From Deltaproteobacteria bacterium UBA5205 (GTDB taxonomy: Bacteria; Desulfobacterota; Syntrophorhabdia; Syntrophorhabdales; Syntrophorhabdaceae), in assembly GCA_002412715.1 (NCBI GenBank), contig DHVP01000015.1:1-64000 (forward strand): a stretch of 64,000 nt of DNA, given 5' to 3'. The notes under the pieces were generated by a model, which did not search any database, was not told the origin of the DNA, and saw only the letters and a list, made by a program, of their open reading frames with translations. Shown in pieces: positions 1-7,968 of this stretch. The translations under genes were made by a program, and so were the position numbers. Within the stretch, counting starts at the first letter, position 1. Every line of letters begins with the position of its first letter.

Positions 1-23
1 TGAGGATTAAGTTGACGCGTATG

Positions 24-226
24 CGGTCTGCGCCGGGATGACGACCTTGGGTGATAGCTGACGATCCTGATTGTTCTCTGACGATCCTGATGGTTGTTAC
101 GGAAGATAGCTGCAATAATTTGAGCCGGTTTTCACAGAGAGATATACGCTTTTAACGCTCGACAGGCGGTTGATAAACCCGTTTTTCTCTTCCTTTTATT
201 CTGCGTCGTCATCCCGGCGCAGACCG
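24..226. repeat. Pair of perfect 22-bp inverted repeats
   Basis: Bases 24-45 and 205-226 are perfect reverse complements (core GTCATCCCGGCGCAGACC on the right arm). Between them lie two near-identical 18-base direct copies (59-76 and 79-96, TGACGATCCTGAT cores). The arms resemble the short GTCAT-CCGG family that is scattered between genes in many proteobacteria, and a related sequence recurs near 49.7 kb. I see no coding sequence in 1-315. It may be a small non-autonomous repeat element or a decayed one; no target duplication is evident. Confidence 0.6.
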
Positions 227-315
227 GATCCAGGAAGAGCGTCGGGAAAGTAACCCTATAGTTCAGGGCTCACTGATTGGGGGGATTATCCCTCTTTGAA
301 CTTCAAGCTATTCAA

Positions 316-346
316 GCGGCCGCAACCGTTTTTCGGTTGCGGCCGC
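316..346 (-). terminator. 13-bp perfect hairpin after the ExeA-like gene
   Basis: GCGGCCGCAACCG (316-328) pairs perfectly with 334-346 around a T5 loop. It lies 7 bases past the stop of the ExeA-like gene, where a terminator is expected. Neither side has a clear U-run, so it may be a weak, factor-assisted or bidirectional terminator. Confidence 0.5.
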
Positions 347-352
347 GTTTCT

Positions 353-2236
353 TCATCCTTCCAGCCTTTTCATGATAACGCCGAGTATCTCGCTCCACAC
401 GGAGACGGGATCCACTGTCGGTGAAGCCGTGAGCTGGGGGTTCTTCTCGAGAGTCTGCGCGGCCAGTACCCCGGCAACCTTTCTCTTTTGATCCATCCCC
501 GCGTTTATCGTCTGCTCCGCAATGTGAGGAGGTATCTCGATCCTGATCTTGCAGCCGGCGATATATGCAGCGTCCGGTTCTGCCTCGACCGGCTCCTCTG
601 GGTGCTCTATTGGTTCCTCCATATGAAGTCTTGCAGCCGTTGCCATTTCCTGGGGTGGCGGCGGAGGTGCTGCCATCACTGGCTTCTCCTGCCAGGGAGG
701 TGGTGGTGGGGGTGGCGGGGGAGGAGGTGGCGCTGCCATCTCGATTATCTCCTCTTTCACTTCCTGAGGCGCGACCACTTCTGCGGGCTTCGCTTCTTCC
801 TTGAGTTCCGCTTCTTCCTTGAGTTCCGCTTCTTCCTCGAATTTTTGCTCTTTCCCGAATTCCTGAGCTTCCAGGGACTCCGATTCCTCTTCCACGTCCT
901 CGGGGACAATCTCCTCAATGTCGGGGACAATCTCCTCAATGACAGAAGGCATTTCAGCCAGGCTGACGGTCTCAGCAGGTTCAATGACCGGTGGCGGCGG
1001 CTCGGGCCTTTCAGTTACCGGCTCTTGATATGCCCCTGCCAGAATCTCCTCTTCAGCCTCTCCCATCGGAACCGAAGGAGTTGCCGGGGGCCCAGGCATT
1101 TGCCAGGAGAGCCCGGTCGCTGCCGGAGGCGGTAGAGGAGGCGGTGGTGGAGGAGGTGCTGCCATCACTGGCCTCTCCTGCAGGGGTGGTGGCGGCGGCG
1201 GTGCTGCCATCATCGGCTTTTCCTGTGGTGGTGGTGGCGGCGGCGGCGGTGCTGCCATCATCGGCCTCTCCTGCAGGGGCTGCGGAGGCGCCATCATCGG
1301 CTCCTGCGGCTTAAACGTCCCAATGGGAGACGGAGCCTCCATGGGCACGGGTTCTGCTGCTTTCGCTTTCCTGACCGGCCTTTCCTTCAGGCTTCTTTTC
1401 TGTACCGCAGGCCCTGTCATTTTAAGGAAACGCTGTCCGATCTGCTGAACAACATCGCCGGTAATCACATCAAATTCGTTGGTTTCCCCTGCCTTCAGAC
1501 ACAATTTGGCTATCTTGTTGATAAGTCGGGGCACACCCTTTTCCGAATACTGATAGAGTCGCTGGATCGCGTCATCCGTAAAAATGTTTTTTATGGCGCC
1601 AGCCATTTTCAGCCGCGCATCGACATAATTTCTGACGAGATCTTCGCTCTCCATTTTTTCTATCCGGTTGTACGTGCCAATACGTTGAAAGAGGTTCGCT
1701 CTCTTGGGATGTTCAAGCCTCTTGGCCAATTCCATCTGGCCCGCGAGTACTATCGTAAAGAGGTTCCTCGTATCGTCCTGCATATTCGTAAGCAGACGCA
1801 GACTCTCAAGGTTCGTGGGGGAAATGGCATTTGCCTCGTCGATAAAGACGAGGACCTTTTTTCCTTCGTCGGCCGTTTCAAAAAGTAGCTTGTTAAAGAC
1901 CTCGAGAAGTTCCGTTTTGCCCCGGATCTCGCATTCCTTGCCCGTCAGCTGACCGATGATCTCTCTCAAGATCTGGACAAAGGACATGTCGGGATTTGTC
2001 ACGAAAGCAATCTTATACTTGCTCTGGTCCAGGGAATCCAGGATCAGACGCAAAGATAACGTCTTACCGAGACCTACATCGCCCACGATTACTGTCAGGC
2101 ATTCGTTCCCTTCCTCGATTGCAAAGAGCGTCTCGGCGACGGTGTTTTCCACTGAAAGATGAGAATCGACATACATCGATGGGTCCGGCACATTGTCAAA
2201 CGGCGGCTTTTTCAGGCCCCAGTAATCGGTGTACAT
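353..2236 (-). CDS. ExeA-like AAA ATPase with poly-proline region
   Basis: A 627-residue protein starting with MYTDYWGLKKPPF, typical of the ExeA/GspA family of AAA ATPases found in secretion and in some transposition-like modules. The Walker A motif GDVGLGKT is at residues 52-59, Walker B VLVFIDEA at about 128-135, and the ATPase domain ends near residue 285. It is followed by about 230 residues of low complexity: several copies of a unit resembling MAAPPPPPP-QE(K/R)P and Glu-rich repeats (EEAELKEEAELKE). A short ordered C-terminal domain follows. I chose the ATG at 2236 because AGGAGG lies just upstream; an in-frame extension to 2311 lacks this support. It follows the helix-turn-helix gene on the same strand by about 80 bases, so the two probably share a transcript. 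Substrate and process are unknown. Confidence 0.8.
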   Translation of the reverse strand: MYTDYWGLKKPPFDNVPDPSMYVDSHLSVENTVAETLFAIEEGNECLTVIVGDVGLGKTLSLRLILDSLDQSKYKIAFVTNPDMSFVQILREIIGQLTGKECEIRGKTELLEVFNKLLFETADEGKKVLVFIDEANAISPTNLESLRLLTNMQDDTRNLFTIVLAGQMELAKRLEHPKRANLFQRIGTYNRIEKMESEDLVRNYVDARLKMAGAIKNIFTDDAIQRLYQYSEKGVPRLINKIAKLCLKAGETNEFDVITGDVVQQIGQRFLKMTGPAVQKRSLKERPVRKAKAAEPVPMEAPSPIGTFKPQEPMMAPPQPLQERPMMAAPPPPPPPPQEKPMMAAPPPPPPLQERPVMAAPPPPPPPLPPPAATGLSWQMPGPPATPSVPMGEAEEEILAGAYQEPVTERPEPPPPVIEPAETVSLAEMPSVIEEIVPDIEEIVPEDVEEESESLEAQEFGKEQKFEEEAELKEEAELKEEAKPAEVVAPQEVKEEIIEMAAPPPPPPPPPPPPWQEKPVMAAPPPPPQEMATAARLHMEEPIEHPEEPVEAEPDAAYIAGCKIRIEIPPHIAEQTINAGMDQKRKVAGVLAAQTLEKNPQLTASPTVDPVSVWSEILGVIMKRLEG

Positions 2237-2316
2237 GTGTTGTTTCCTCCTTCTGTCAGGCAACAAACCTCTTATTGTTGATCCCTGCCAACCAGGTTGG
2301 CTCTGTGCCATTATCG

Positions 2317-2883
2317 TTACATCTGCAAACTGCCACTCAAATAGTCCACGACATCTTCGAGGAGAAACCGCCTGAGTTTTCCAATTTTGTAGCTTTTTAT
2401 CTCTTTCTCCTTCACGAGGCGGTAAAGCATACTTTTGCTTATCTGGAGCATTGTGGAAACATCATTCGGATTGAGCATACGCGTGGTATAGACCGGCTTG
2501 AAATGGAAATTGAATGCCGTACTCCCGTCGGCCGTCTGTTCCATGGACATTTTCACTCCGTGATGTTTGCCGCTGAGCAGGTCCTTGATACAGTTCATGG
2601 ACTGCACGATCTGGGATTGCTGGGGACTGAGCTGAATGGAAAAGATCTGTTCCTCTTCTCCGGCCACTTCTTTGAAGATGAGGTGATCTCCGTCCTGGAT
2701 ATTAAAGCTCTCGGGAGAACTGATCAGGGGACCGCTTGATACCTCAGGCAGCTGCTCTATTTCGGCGACTTCCTGGTCGCGGACGGAACTTGTGACGGGC
2801 GGAGCTGTGTGAATTTCAACGACAGGATCCTGTGTCGCTTGCGCCGTTGCCTTTCTCCTTTTGACTATGCAAATCTTTTCCAT
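2317..2883 (-). CDS. Helix-turn-helix (excisionase/MerR-type) protein
   Basis: A 188-residue protein. The last 55 residues form an excisionase-family helix-turn-helix: MLNPNDVSTMLQISKSMLYR, then a basic stretch and the FLLEDVVDYL end. The first 130 residues are acidic and not recognisable, with a central part (about 65-125) that looks like a small ordered domain. The ATG at 2883 is preceded by AAGGGGAG. It is probably the first gene of a two-gene unit with the ExeA-like ATPase. An adaptor or regulator role is inferred only from the DNA-binding fold and the pairing. Confidence 0.7.
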   Translation of the reverse strand: MEKICIVKRRKATAQATQDPVVEIHTAPPVTSSVRDQEVAEIEQLPEVSSGPLISSPESFNIQDGDHLIFKEVAGEEEQIFSIQLSPQQSQIVQSMNCIKDLLSGKHHGVKMSMEQTADGSTAFNFHFKPVYTTRMLNPNDVSTMLQISKSMLYRLVKEKEIKSYKIGKLRRFLLEDVVDYLSGSLQM

Positions 2884-2908
2884 GACTCCCCTTTATTTAA
2901 GGTGATTT

Positions 2909-2914
2909 ATTATA
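2909..2914 (-). promoter_or_regulatory. Consensus -10 box upstream of the HTH/ExeA-like pair
   Basis: TATAAT on the minus strand, about 25 bases before the start codon of the helix-turn-helix gene. No good -35 box sits 16-18 bases upstream, so this is a partial promoter call. Confidence 0.3.
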
Positions 2915-3045
2915 TGTCCTCAGTATCGCCGTTTTTAAAAAACGCTTTACTTCACTGTTAAAACCGATATTTATGTGCATTCTATATTAATTTACTTCTA
3001 AAACAGGATTGACTACATTAGAACTTATTCCAAAAAAGGTGTCAA

Positions 3046-3324
3046 TCAAATTTCCACAGGCAAATCGTCGGTTGTTTCCGCCCTGACAATATCCCCGGGT
3101 TCACCGGCCTGATAGGCGCTGTGAACCTGTTACCGGTGCACCAGTCTTTCGGGGATACCAGACCCGAACCATTTGCTTGAATTGTCAGTGATTGCGCCGT
3201 GGCGGATAAGCCACAAACCGTTTTGATCCCGGGCCCGGCAAGACGAAGACCACGACCGGCTGAAGGAATAAAAAAAGATCTTATCGTCTTCATGATCCCG
3301 CCACCTTCCAGGAAGGTCATACAA
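3046..3324 (-). pseudogene. Possible decayed gene with an RHG motif
   Basis: One minus-strand frame reads GLWLIRHGAITDN, resembling the LxRHG motif of the histidine phosphatase (phosphoglycerate-mutase-like) superfamily. It then meets an in-frame TAA and continues in the same frame as GEPGDIVRAETTDDLPVEI before a second stop. An A-run near 3270 could explain a frame change further upstream. No intact gene fits between 2884 and 3477. The remainder of that gap shows no feature I can support. The call rests on protein-like stretches only and could be chance. Confidence 0.25.
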
Positions 3325-3477
3325 TTACTTACTTATAAGCTTGACTCACAATATAAAAGATGTGACAGCCTCTGTCAACGCATTTCTCCTTGCCTCCCGA
3401 TGACCGGCTTATTGCTTTTTTCTTACATTTGAGTCTAAAATGGAAAACTGTCAAAGGCCGCGGGCAAGAAAGCTACC

Positions 3478-5316
3478 ATGAAGACCACAACCTCCACCTC
3501 AGACCGGAAGGATTCCGCCGTCAAAGAGATCGTTCGATCACTCGGGCTCGTCTTCGGCGACATTGGGACGAGCCCCATATACACCCTCACCATCATCTTT
3601 ATACTCCTCAAACCCACCGAAGCAAACGTTATGGGGGTCCTCTCGTTGATCCTGTGGACACTCACGGTCCTCGTGAGCATTGAATACGCCTGGCTGGCCA
3701 TGGGCCTCGGCGAAAAAGGTGAAGGCGGCGCTTTCGTCCTCAGGGGCATTCTGGTGCGTCTTTTGAAGAAGACGCGCTCCATGGTTTTCGTTACCATTAT
3801 CACATTTATCGGCATTTCCCTCCTGGCGGGAGACGGTGTGATCACGCCGGCCATCAGTATACTCAGCGCCGTCGAGGGCATACTCCTCATTCCCGGGTTC
3901 AGCGGGACGAGACAGACAACACTCATCATCATCGCCGGGATCATCGCAATCGTGCTTTTCGCCTTCCAGAAGAAAGGGACCGACAAGGTTGCCGGTGCCT
4001 TCGGCCCCCTGATGCTTTTGTGGTTCCTGGCCATTTCCATATCCGGAGTCCTGTCAATCATACAGGCCCCCTCGGTCTTCAAGGCTGTGAACCCCTATTA
4101 TGCCGCCAGATTCCTGTATCAGAACGGGATCGCCGGTTTCTTTGTCCTTTCCGAGGTGATCCTTTGTGCTACAGGAGGCGAGGCATTGTACGCCGACATG
4201 GGGCATCTCGGAAGAAAGCCCATCATAAGGGCATGGTATTTTGTCTTTGTCGCCCTGGCACTGTCCTATCTCGGCCAGGGCTCTTTCATTTTGAAACACC
4301 CGGGAGGTACGACCAACACCCTCTTCGGAATGGTTCTCAGCCAGTCCGTCGTCCTGTACGTACCGTTTCTTATCCTGAGTATAATCGCAACGATCATTGC
4401 ATCCCAGGCCATGATCAGCGGCATGTTTTCCATAGTCTACCAGGGGATAAATACGCGCCTGCTTCCCATGTTCAAGGTCGAATACACCTCTCCCAGGCTG
4501 CGCTCGCAGATATACATCGGTTTCGTCAACTGGTTCCTCCTCCTTTCCGTACTCTTCGTCATGTTCGAATTTCGGGAGTCTCACCGTCTCGCCGCCGCAT
4601 ATGGCCTTGCTGTCACAGGGACTATGGCTCTTACCGGGATCATGATGACGGCCATATTTCACCTCCGGCGGGAAAGATTCAAGATGATCATCTCCCTCCT
4701 CGTGACAATCGTCGATTTTGTATTTCTGCTTTCCAATATGTACAAGCTGCCCCATGGCGGTTACTGGTCGATCATCATCGCCCTCATTCCGCTTATCATC
4801 ATGCTCATATACACAGGGGGGCAACGCAGGCTCTACCGGCGCATACGGCCATTGCCTCTGGACGTCTTTCTCGAGAGTTACAACCAGGTGTACCGGGAGC
4901 TGAACAAGATCTCCGGAACGGCCCTTTACTTCGCCCGCGACCACCGGATGATACCGCCGTATATTGTCCACACCATGTTCCGGAACAACATCATCTATGA
5001 ATCGAACATAATTGTCTCAATAAAAACCCTTGACCAACCATTCGGGGTAAAGAGTTCTTTTAAAGAACAGATTGCCGACGGTCTTGAGGCCTTCGAGATT
5101 GAGATGGGATACATGGAGGTCGTCAAGATTGAAGAAATCCTCCAGAGTGCCGGGATTAACGAAAAGGTCATTTTTTACGGACTGGAGGAAATTGCAACGG
5201 ACAAGCCCCTGTGGAAGATATTTTCCACGATCAAGAAACTGACGCCGCCTTTCATTCAATTTCACGATCTTCCACTGAACAAGCTCCATGGGGTGGTCAC
5301 CCGGGTTGAAATGTAA
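3478..5316 (+). CDS. kup: KUP/HAK-type potassium uptake protein
   Basis: A 612-residue inner-membrane potassium transporter of the KUP/HAK/KT family, which imports K+ by proton symport. The N-terminal signature LGLVFGDIGTSPIYTL and the downstream GEGGAFVLRG and GDGVITPAISILSAVEG blocks are characteristic. About 12 hydrophobic segments fill the first 450 residues, and a soluble tail of about 150 residues follows, as usual in this family. No strong ribosome binding site precedes the ATG. Two further potassium genes (ktrB, ktrA) follow on the same strand after about 120 bases, so the block is a potassium homeostasis cluster. Confidence 0.93.
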   Translation: MKTTTSTSDRKDSAVKEIVRSLGLVFGDIGTSPIYTLTIIFILLKPTEANVMGVLSLILWTLTVLVSIEYAWLAMGLGEKGEGGAFVLRGILVRLLKKTRSMVFVTIITFIGISLLAGDGVITPAISILSAVEGILLIPGFSGTRQTTLIIIAGIIAIVLFAFQKKGTDKVAGAFGPLMLLWFLAISISGVLSIIQAPSVFKAVNPYYAARFLYQNGIAGFFVLSEVILCATGGEALYADMGHLGRKPIIRAWYFVFVALALSYLGQGSFILKHPGGTTNTLFGMVLSQSVVLYVPFLILSIIATIIASQAMISGMFSIVYQGINTRLLPMFKVEYTSPRLRSQIYIGFVNWFLLLSVLFVMFEFRESHRLAAAYGLAVTGTMALTGIMMTAIFHLRRERFKMIISLLVTIVDFVFLLSNMYKLPHGGYWSIIIALIPLIIMLIYTGGQRRLYRRIRPLPLDVFLESYNQVYRELNKISGTALYFARDHRMIPPYIVHTMFRNNIIYESNIIVSIKTLDQPFGVKSSFKEQIADGLEAFEIEMGYMEVVKIEEILQSAGINEKVIFYGLEEIATDKPLWKIFSTIKKLTPPFIQFHDLPLNKLHGVVTRVEM

Positions 5317-5433
5317 AGCCATCCGGGAGATGACTTAAATCCCGGAAGCCGGGCGGGTGGAACTGCGTTTTCGGCTATATCTGTTGCAATCTCCCGCGAT
5401 AACGTATAACATGTCATCCATCAGGCGCATTCC

Positions 5434-6813
5434 ATGTCCAAAAACCCTTTCATCCCTTTGCGGCTTTATCTTGCCAGGCGGCTGACTCCGGCACGCACGT
5501 TTATTCTCGGGTTCATCTTTGTCATCCTCCTCGGCACGGTACTGCTTTATCTGCCCTCGAGTTCTTCCCACGGACGACTGAGCCTCATTGATGCCCTCTT
5601 TACCTCCACGTCGGCGGTGTGTATAACGGGTCTTGCCGTGATCGACATAGGCAAAGACCTGTCCCTTTACGGTCAGACTGCAACCCTTTTCCTCATGCAG
5701 GTGGGCGGCCTCGGCATTACGACATTCTCCGTCTTGTTCCTGGGGATGATGGGGCTTGGAGTTTCCGCGAAGAGCAAGGACATAGTACAATCAACCTTCA
5801 TCCACGCCCCGGGAATCGACTTCTTCCATATACTCAAATCTGTCTTGTTATATACCGTTATCATTGAAGCGACAGGAACGGCGCTGCTCTTCCTGTTTTT
5901 TTTCGGGGATGCCGAAATCGGTTCCGTCCTGTGGCGAGCCCTCTACCACGCCATATCTGCTTTCAACAATTGCGGATACTCAATCTTTTCCGACAGCTTG
6001 ATGTCATATCGTGACCACCTGGGGGTTAACCTCACAATAACCCTGCTCATCATCATCGGCGGAATCGGATTTGTCGTCATTCATGAAGTCGTCGACTATC
6101 TCAAGGGCCGGAAGAAGAGGCTTTCGATCCATTCGAAGATTGTCATTATCACTACCTGCATTCTCATTGCAGCGGGGACTATGCTTATCTACGCCCTCGA
6201 AAGGAACCACCTGATGAAGGATCTCACTGTCCTCTCACGTTTTCTCGTTGCCTTCTTCCAATCGGTCACCGCGAGGACCTGCGGTTTTAATACCGTCGAT
6301 GTAGGCACACTCACCAACGACAGCATCCTGATAATCATAATCCTCATGTTCATCGGGGCCTCTCCGGGTTCCACGGGCGGAGGGGTGAAGACTACAAGCG
6401 GCGCCATACTTTTCCTGCTGATCTGGAACCGCCTCAAGGGAAGTCAACACGTCAACGTATTCAACAGGACCATCCCCCAGGAAACGGTCACGAAAACGAT
6501 CTCCATCATCTTCGCCTCGGCCTTTTCGATAGTGCTCATCACCTCGGTCCTCCTTTTTACCCAGTCATCCGCCTTGCCGCCGGACAGGAGCCGCCATTTT
6601 TTTCTGGAATATCTCTTCGAGGCGGTTTCGGCCTTCGGGACGGTCGGCCTCTCCATGGGCGTCACGCCCCAGATGAACGTTACACAAAAGATCGCCACCA
6701 TTCTACTCATGTTCGCAGGGCGCGTCGGTCCCCTTACGCTGGCCCTCGCGTTGACACTGGCATCACGCAAGAAAAGCATCGCCTACGCCGAAGAAACGGT
6801 GATGGTCGGGTAA
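5434..6813 (+). CDS. ktrB: TrkH/KtrB-type potassium channel subunit
   Basis: A 459-residue membrane protein of the TrkH/KtrB superfamily, the ion-conducting subunit of a K+ uptake system regulated by a cytoplasmic RCK ring. Four M1-P-M2 repeats are visible through their filter regions: SAVCITGL, SAFNNCGYS, TARTCGFNT and SAFGTVGLSMG. Length and the compact N-terminus fit KtrB better than the longer TrkH. It is followed 12 bases later by its regulatory partner ktrA. KtrB systems are commonly Na+-stimulated; that is family knowledge, not seen here. Confidence 0.9.
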   Translation: MSKNPFIPLRLYLARRLTPARTFILGFIFVILLGTVLLYLPSSSSHGRLSLIDALFTSTSAVCITGLAVIDIGKDLSLYGQTATLFLMQVGGLGITTFSVLFLGMMGLGVSAKSKDIVQSTFIHAPGIDFFHILKSVLLYTVIIEATGTALLFLFFFGDAEIGSVLWRALYHAISAFNNCGYSIFSDSLMSYRDHLGVNLTITLLIIIGGIGFVVIHEVVDYLKGRKKRLSIHSKIVIITTCILIAAGTMLIYALERNHLMKDLTVLSRFLVAFFQSVTARTCGFNTVDVGTLTNDSILIIIILMFIGASPGSTGGGVKTTSGAILFLLIWNRLKGSQHVNVFNRTIPQETVTKTISIIFASAFSIVLITSVLLFTQSSALPPDRSRHFFLEYLFEAVSAFGTVGLSMGVTPQMNVTQKIATILLMFAGRVGPLTLALALTLASRKKSIAYAEETVMVG

Positions 6814-6825
6814 GGAGAAAATAGT

Positions 6826-7470
6826 ATGAAAAGGGTTGTCGTTATTGGTATCGGGATTTTCGGTTTCAACCTGGTCAAGGAACTTTACGAGAGCGGCATC
6901 GAGGTCATTGCCATCGACAAGAACAAAGAGGTGGTGCAGGAGATAGCGGATTTCGCTACAAAGGCGATCGTAAGCGACGGTCTGGACAGGAACATAATTG
7001 AATCCCTGAGCCTGAGGGAAAACGACGTGGTCGTTGTCTCTTTCGGCGAGGATCTGGCGGCAAGCACCCTGATTACACTCCATCTGAAGCAACTCAGGAT
7101 CAGGAATATCATAGTAAAGGCCCCGAACACGGAATATAAACAAGTCCTGGAAAGCGTGGGCGCCACGGAAGTCATCATCCCGGAAAAGGAGATGGCAAAC
7201 AAGGTGGCGAAAAGCATCGTATCCCCGAATATCCTCGATTACATTCCCCTGGCTGAGGATTACATTATCGGTGAGATTGCCGCTCCGTCAAACTTTCAGG
7301 GCAAAACCCTCGCGGAAGTCCACCTCAGGAGCCGGTATAATATCAATGTCATTGCCATTAGAGATACACTGACGGATACGGTCAGGATGGTGCCTCCCAA
7401 CTATGTTATAAAGGACAGCGAGATCCTTATCGTGATCGGCAAATCGAAAGACATCGACAGAATCCAGTAG
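6826..7470 (+). CDS. ktrA: KtrA/TrkA RCK-type regulatory subunit
   Basis: A 214-residue cytoplasmic protein with one RCK_N Rossmann domain (nucleotide motif GIGIFG at residues 8-13, acidic Asp at the end of the second strand) and one RCK_C domain in the last 80 residues. This is KtrA size; TrkA is twice as long. It binds nucleotides and gates the KtrB channel. AAGGAG precedes the ATG, and the short spacing to ktrB indicates co-transcription. Confidence 0.9.
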   Translation: MKRVVVIGIGIFGFNLVKELYESGIEVIAIDKNKEVVQEIADFATKAIVSDGLDRNIIESLSLRENDVVVVSFGEDLAASTLITLHLKQLRIRNIIVKAPNTEYKQVLESVGATEVIIPEKEMANKVAKSIVSPNILDYIPLAEDYIIGEIAAPSNFQGKTLAEVHLRSRYNINVIAIRDTLTDTVRMVPPNYVIKDSEILIVIGKSKDIDRIQ

Positions 7471-7495
7471 CCCGTCTTCGGAGAACGGGTCTTTT
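7471..7495 (+). terminator. Probable terminator after ktrA
   Basis: Immediately after the ktrA stop, CCCGT (7471-7475) pairs with ACGGG (7485-7489) around a C(TTCG)G-like loop, followed by TCTTTT. The stem is short and has an inner bulge, but the position is right. Confidence 0.5.
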
Positions 7496-7535
7496 CAATC
7501 CCGCCTTTCACAGGCGACAGGTAGACCGAAAAAAC

Positions 7536-7565
7536 TTGACACACAGTACCCCATCCGTGTAACAA
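7536..7565 (+). promoter_or_regulatory. Candidate sigma-70 promoter of the V/A-ATPase operon
   Basis: A perfect -35 box TTGACA at 7536-7541 and a weak -10 (TAACAA) 18 bases later, about 90 bases before the first ATPase gene. The strong -35 and its place between the ktrA terminator and the operon support it; the -10 match is poor. Confidence 0.45.
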
Positions 7566-7653
7566 TAGTTTCACACTAACATCTGGCCAGCCAGACACTC
7601 CCCTGTCGGCTGATACTGCATAACCTTTTAGACAAAATTAGGAAGGAACTGGT

Positions 7654-7965
7654 ATGCTATCGCTTGTAGACAAAATAGTTTCGCTGGAAAAAGAGGCTGA
7701 TAACATTGTAGATGAGGCACATACCCGTTCCAAAAGTATCCTCAATTCCGCAGATGAAGAGTTTGCCCTGTACCGTGACCGGATGACCGCCGATATCGAG
7801 GCACGACTCGCCCGATTTAAGGCGGAAACAGAAAAGCACTTCGAAGAGTCTCTTGCCAGGGCGTCACAGAAACACGCAGAAAGGCTGCGCGCCCTGAATG
7901 GATTGGGGGAAGAGTTTACGGTCCTCCAGGTAAACAAGATCCTCGACAGATTTCACAACTGGTAG
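7654..7965 (+). CDS. V/A-type ATPase subunit H/G-like coiled coil (stator)
   Basis: A 103-residue, highly charged, almost wholly helical protein (VDKIVSLEKEADNIVDEAH...), matching the AhaH/subunit G family that pairs with subunit E as the peripheral stalk. It is first in the H-I-K-E-C-F-A-B-D order, where archaeal operons carry ahaH. AGGAAGGA lies upstream of the ATG. The family has little sequence signature, so the call depends heavily on position and composition. Confidence 0.75.
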   Translation: MLSLVDKIVSLEKEADNIVDEAHTRSKSILNSADEEFALYRDRMTADIEARLARFKAETEKHFEESLARASQKHAERLRALNGLGEEFTVLQVNKILDRFHNW

Positions 7966-7968
7966 ACA

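Noticed and set aside
655..1290. Repeat DNA resembling a satellite or CRISPR-like array
   Set aside because: The repetition follows codons (poly-proline), with irregular units and no spacers. No CRISPR array is seen anywhere in the window.
488..1314. Plus-strand open frames within the ExeA-like gene
   Set aside because: Low-complexity products of the proline/glutamate repeat DNA read in the wrong direction.
3325..3477. Possible riboswitch upstream of kup
   Set aside because: Potassium genes are often under c-di-AMP control, but I could not find the conserved core or pairing of that riboswitch here.
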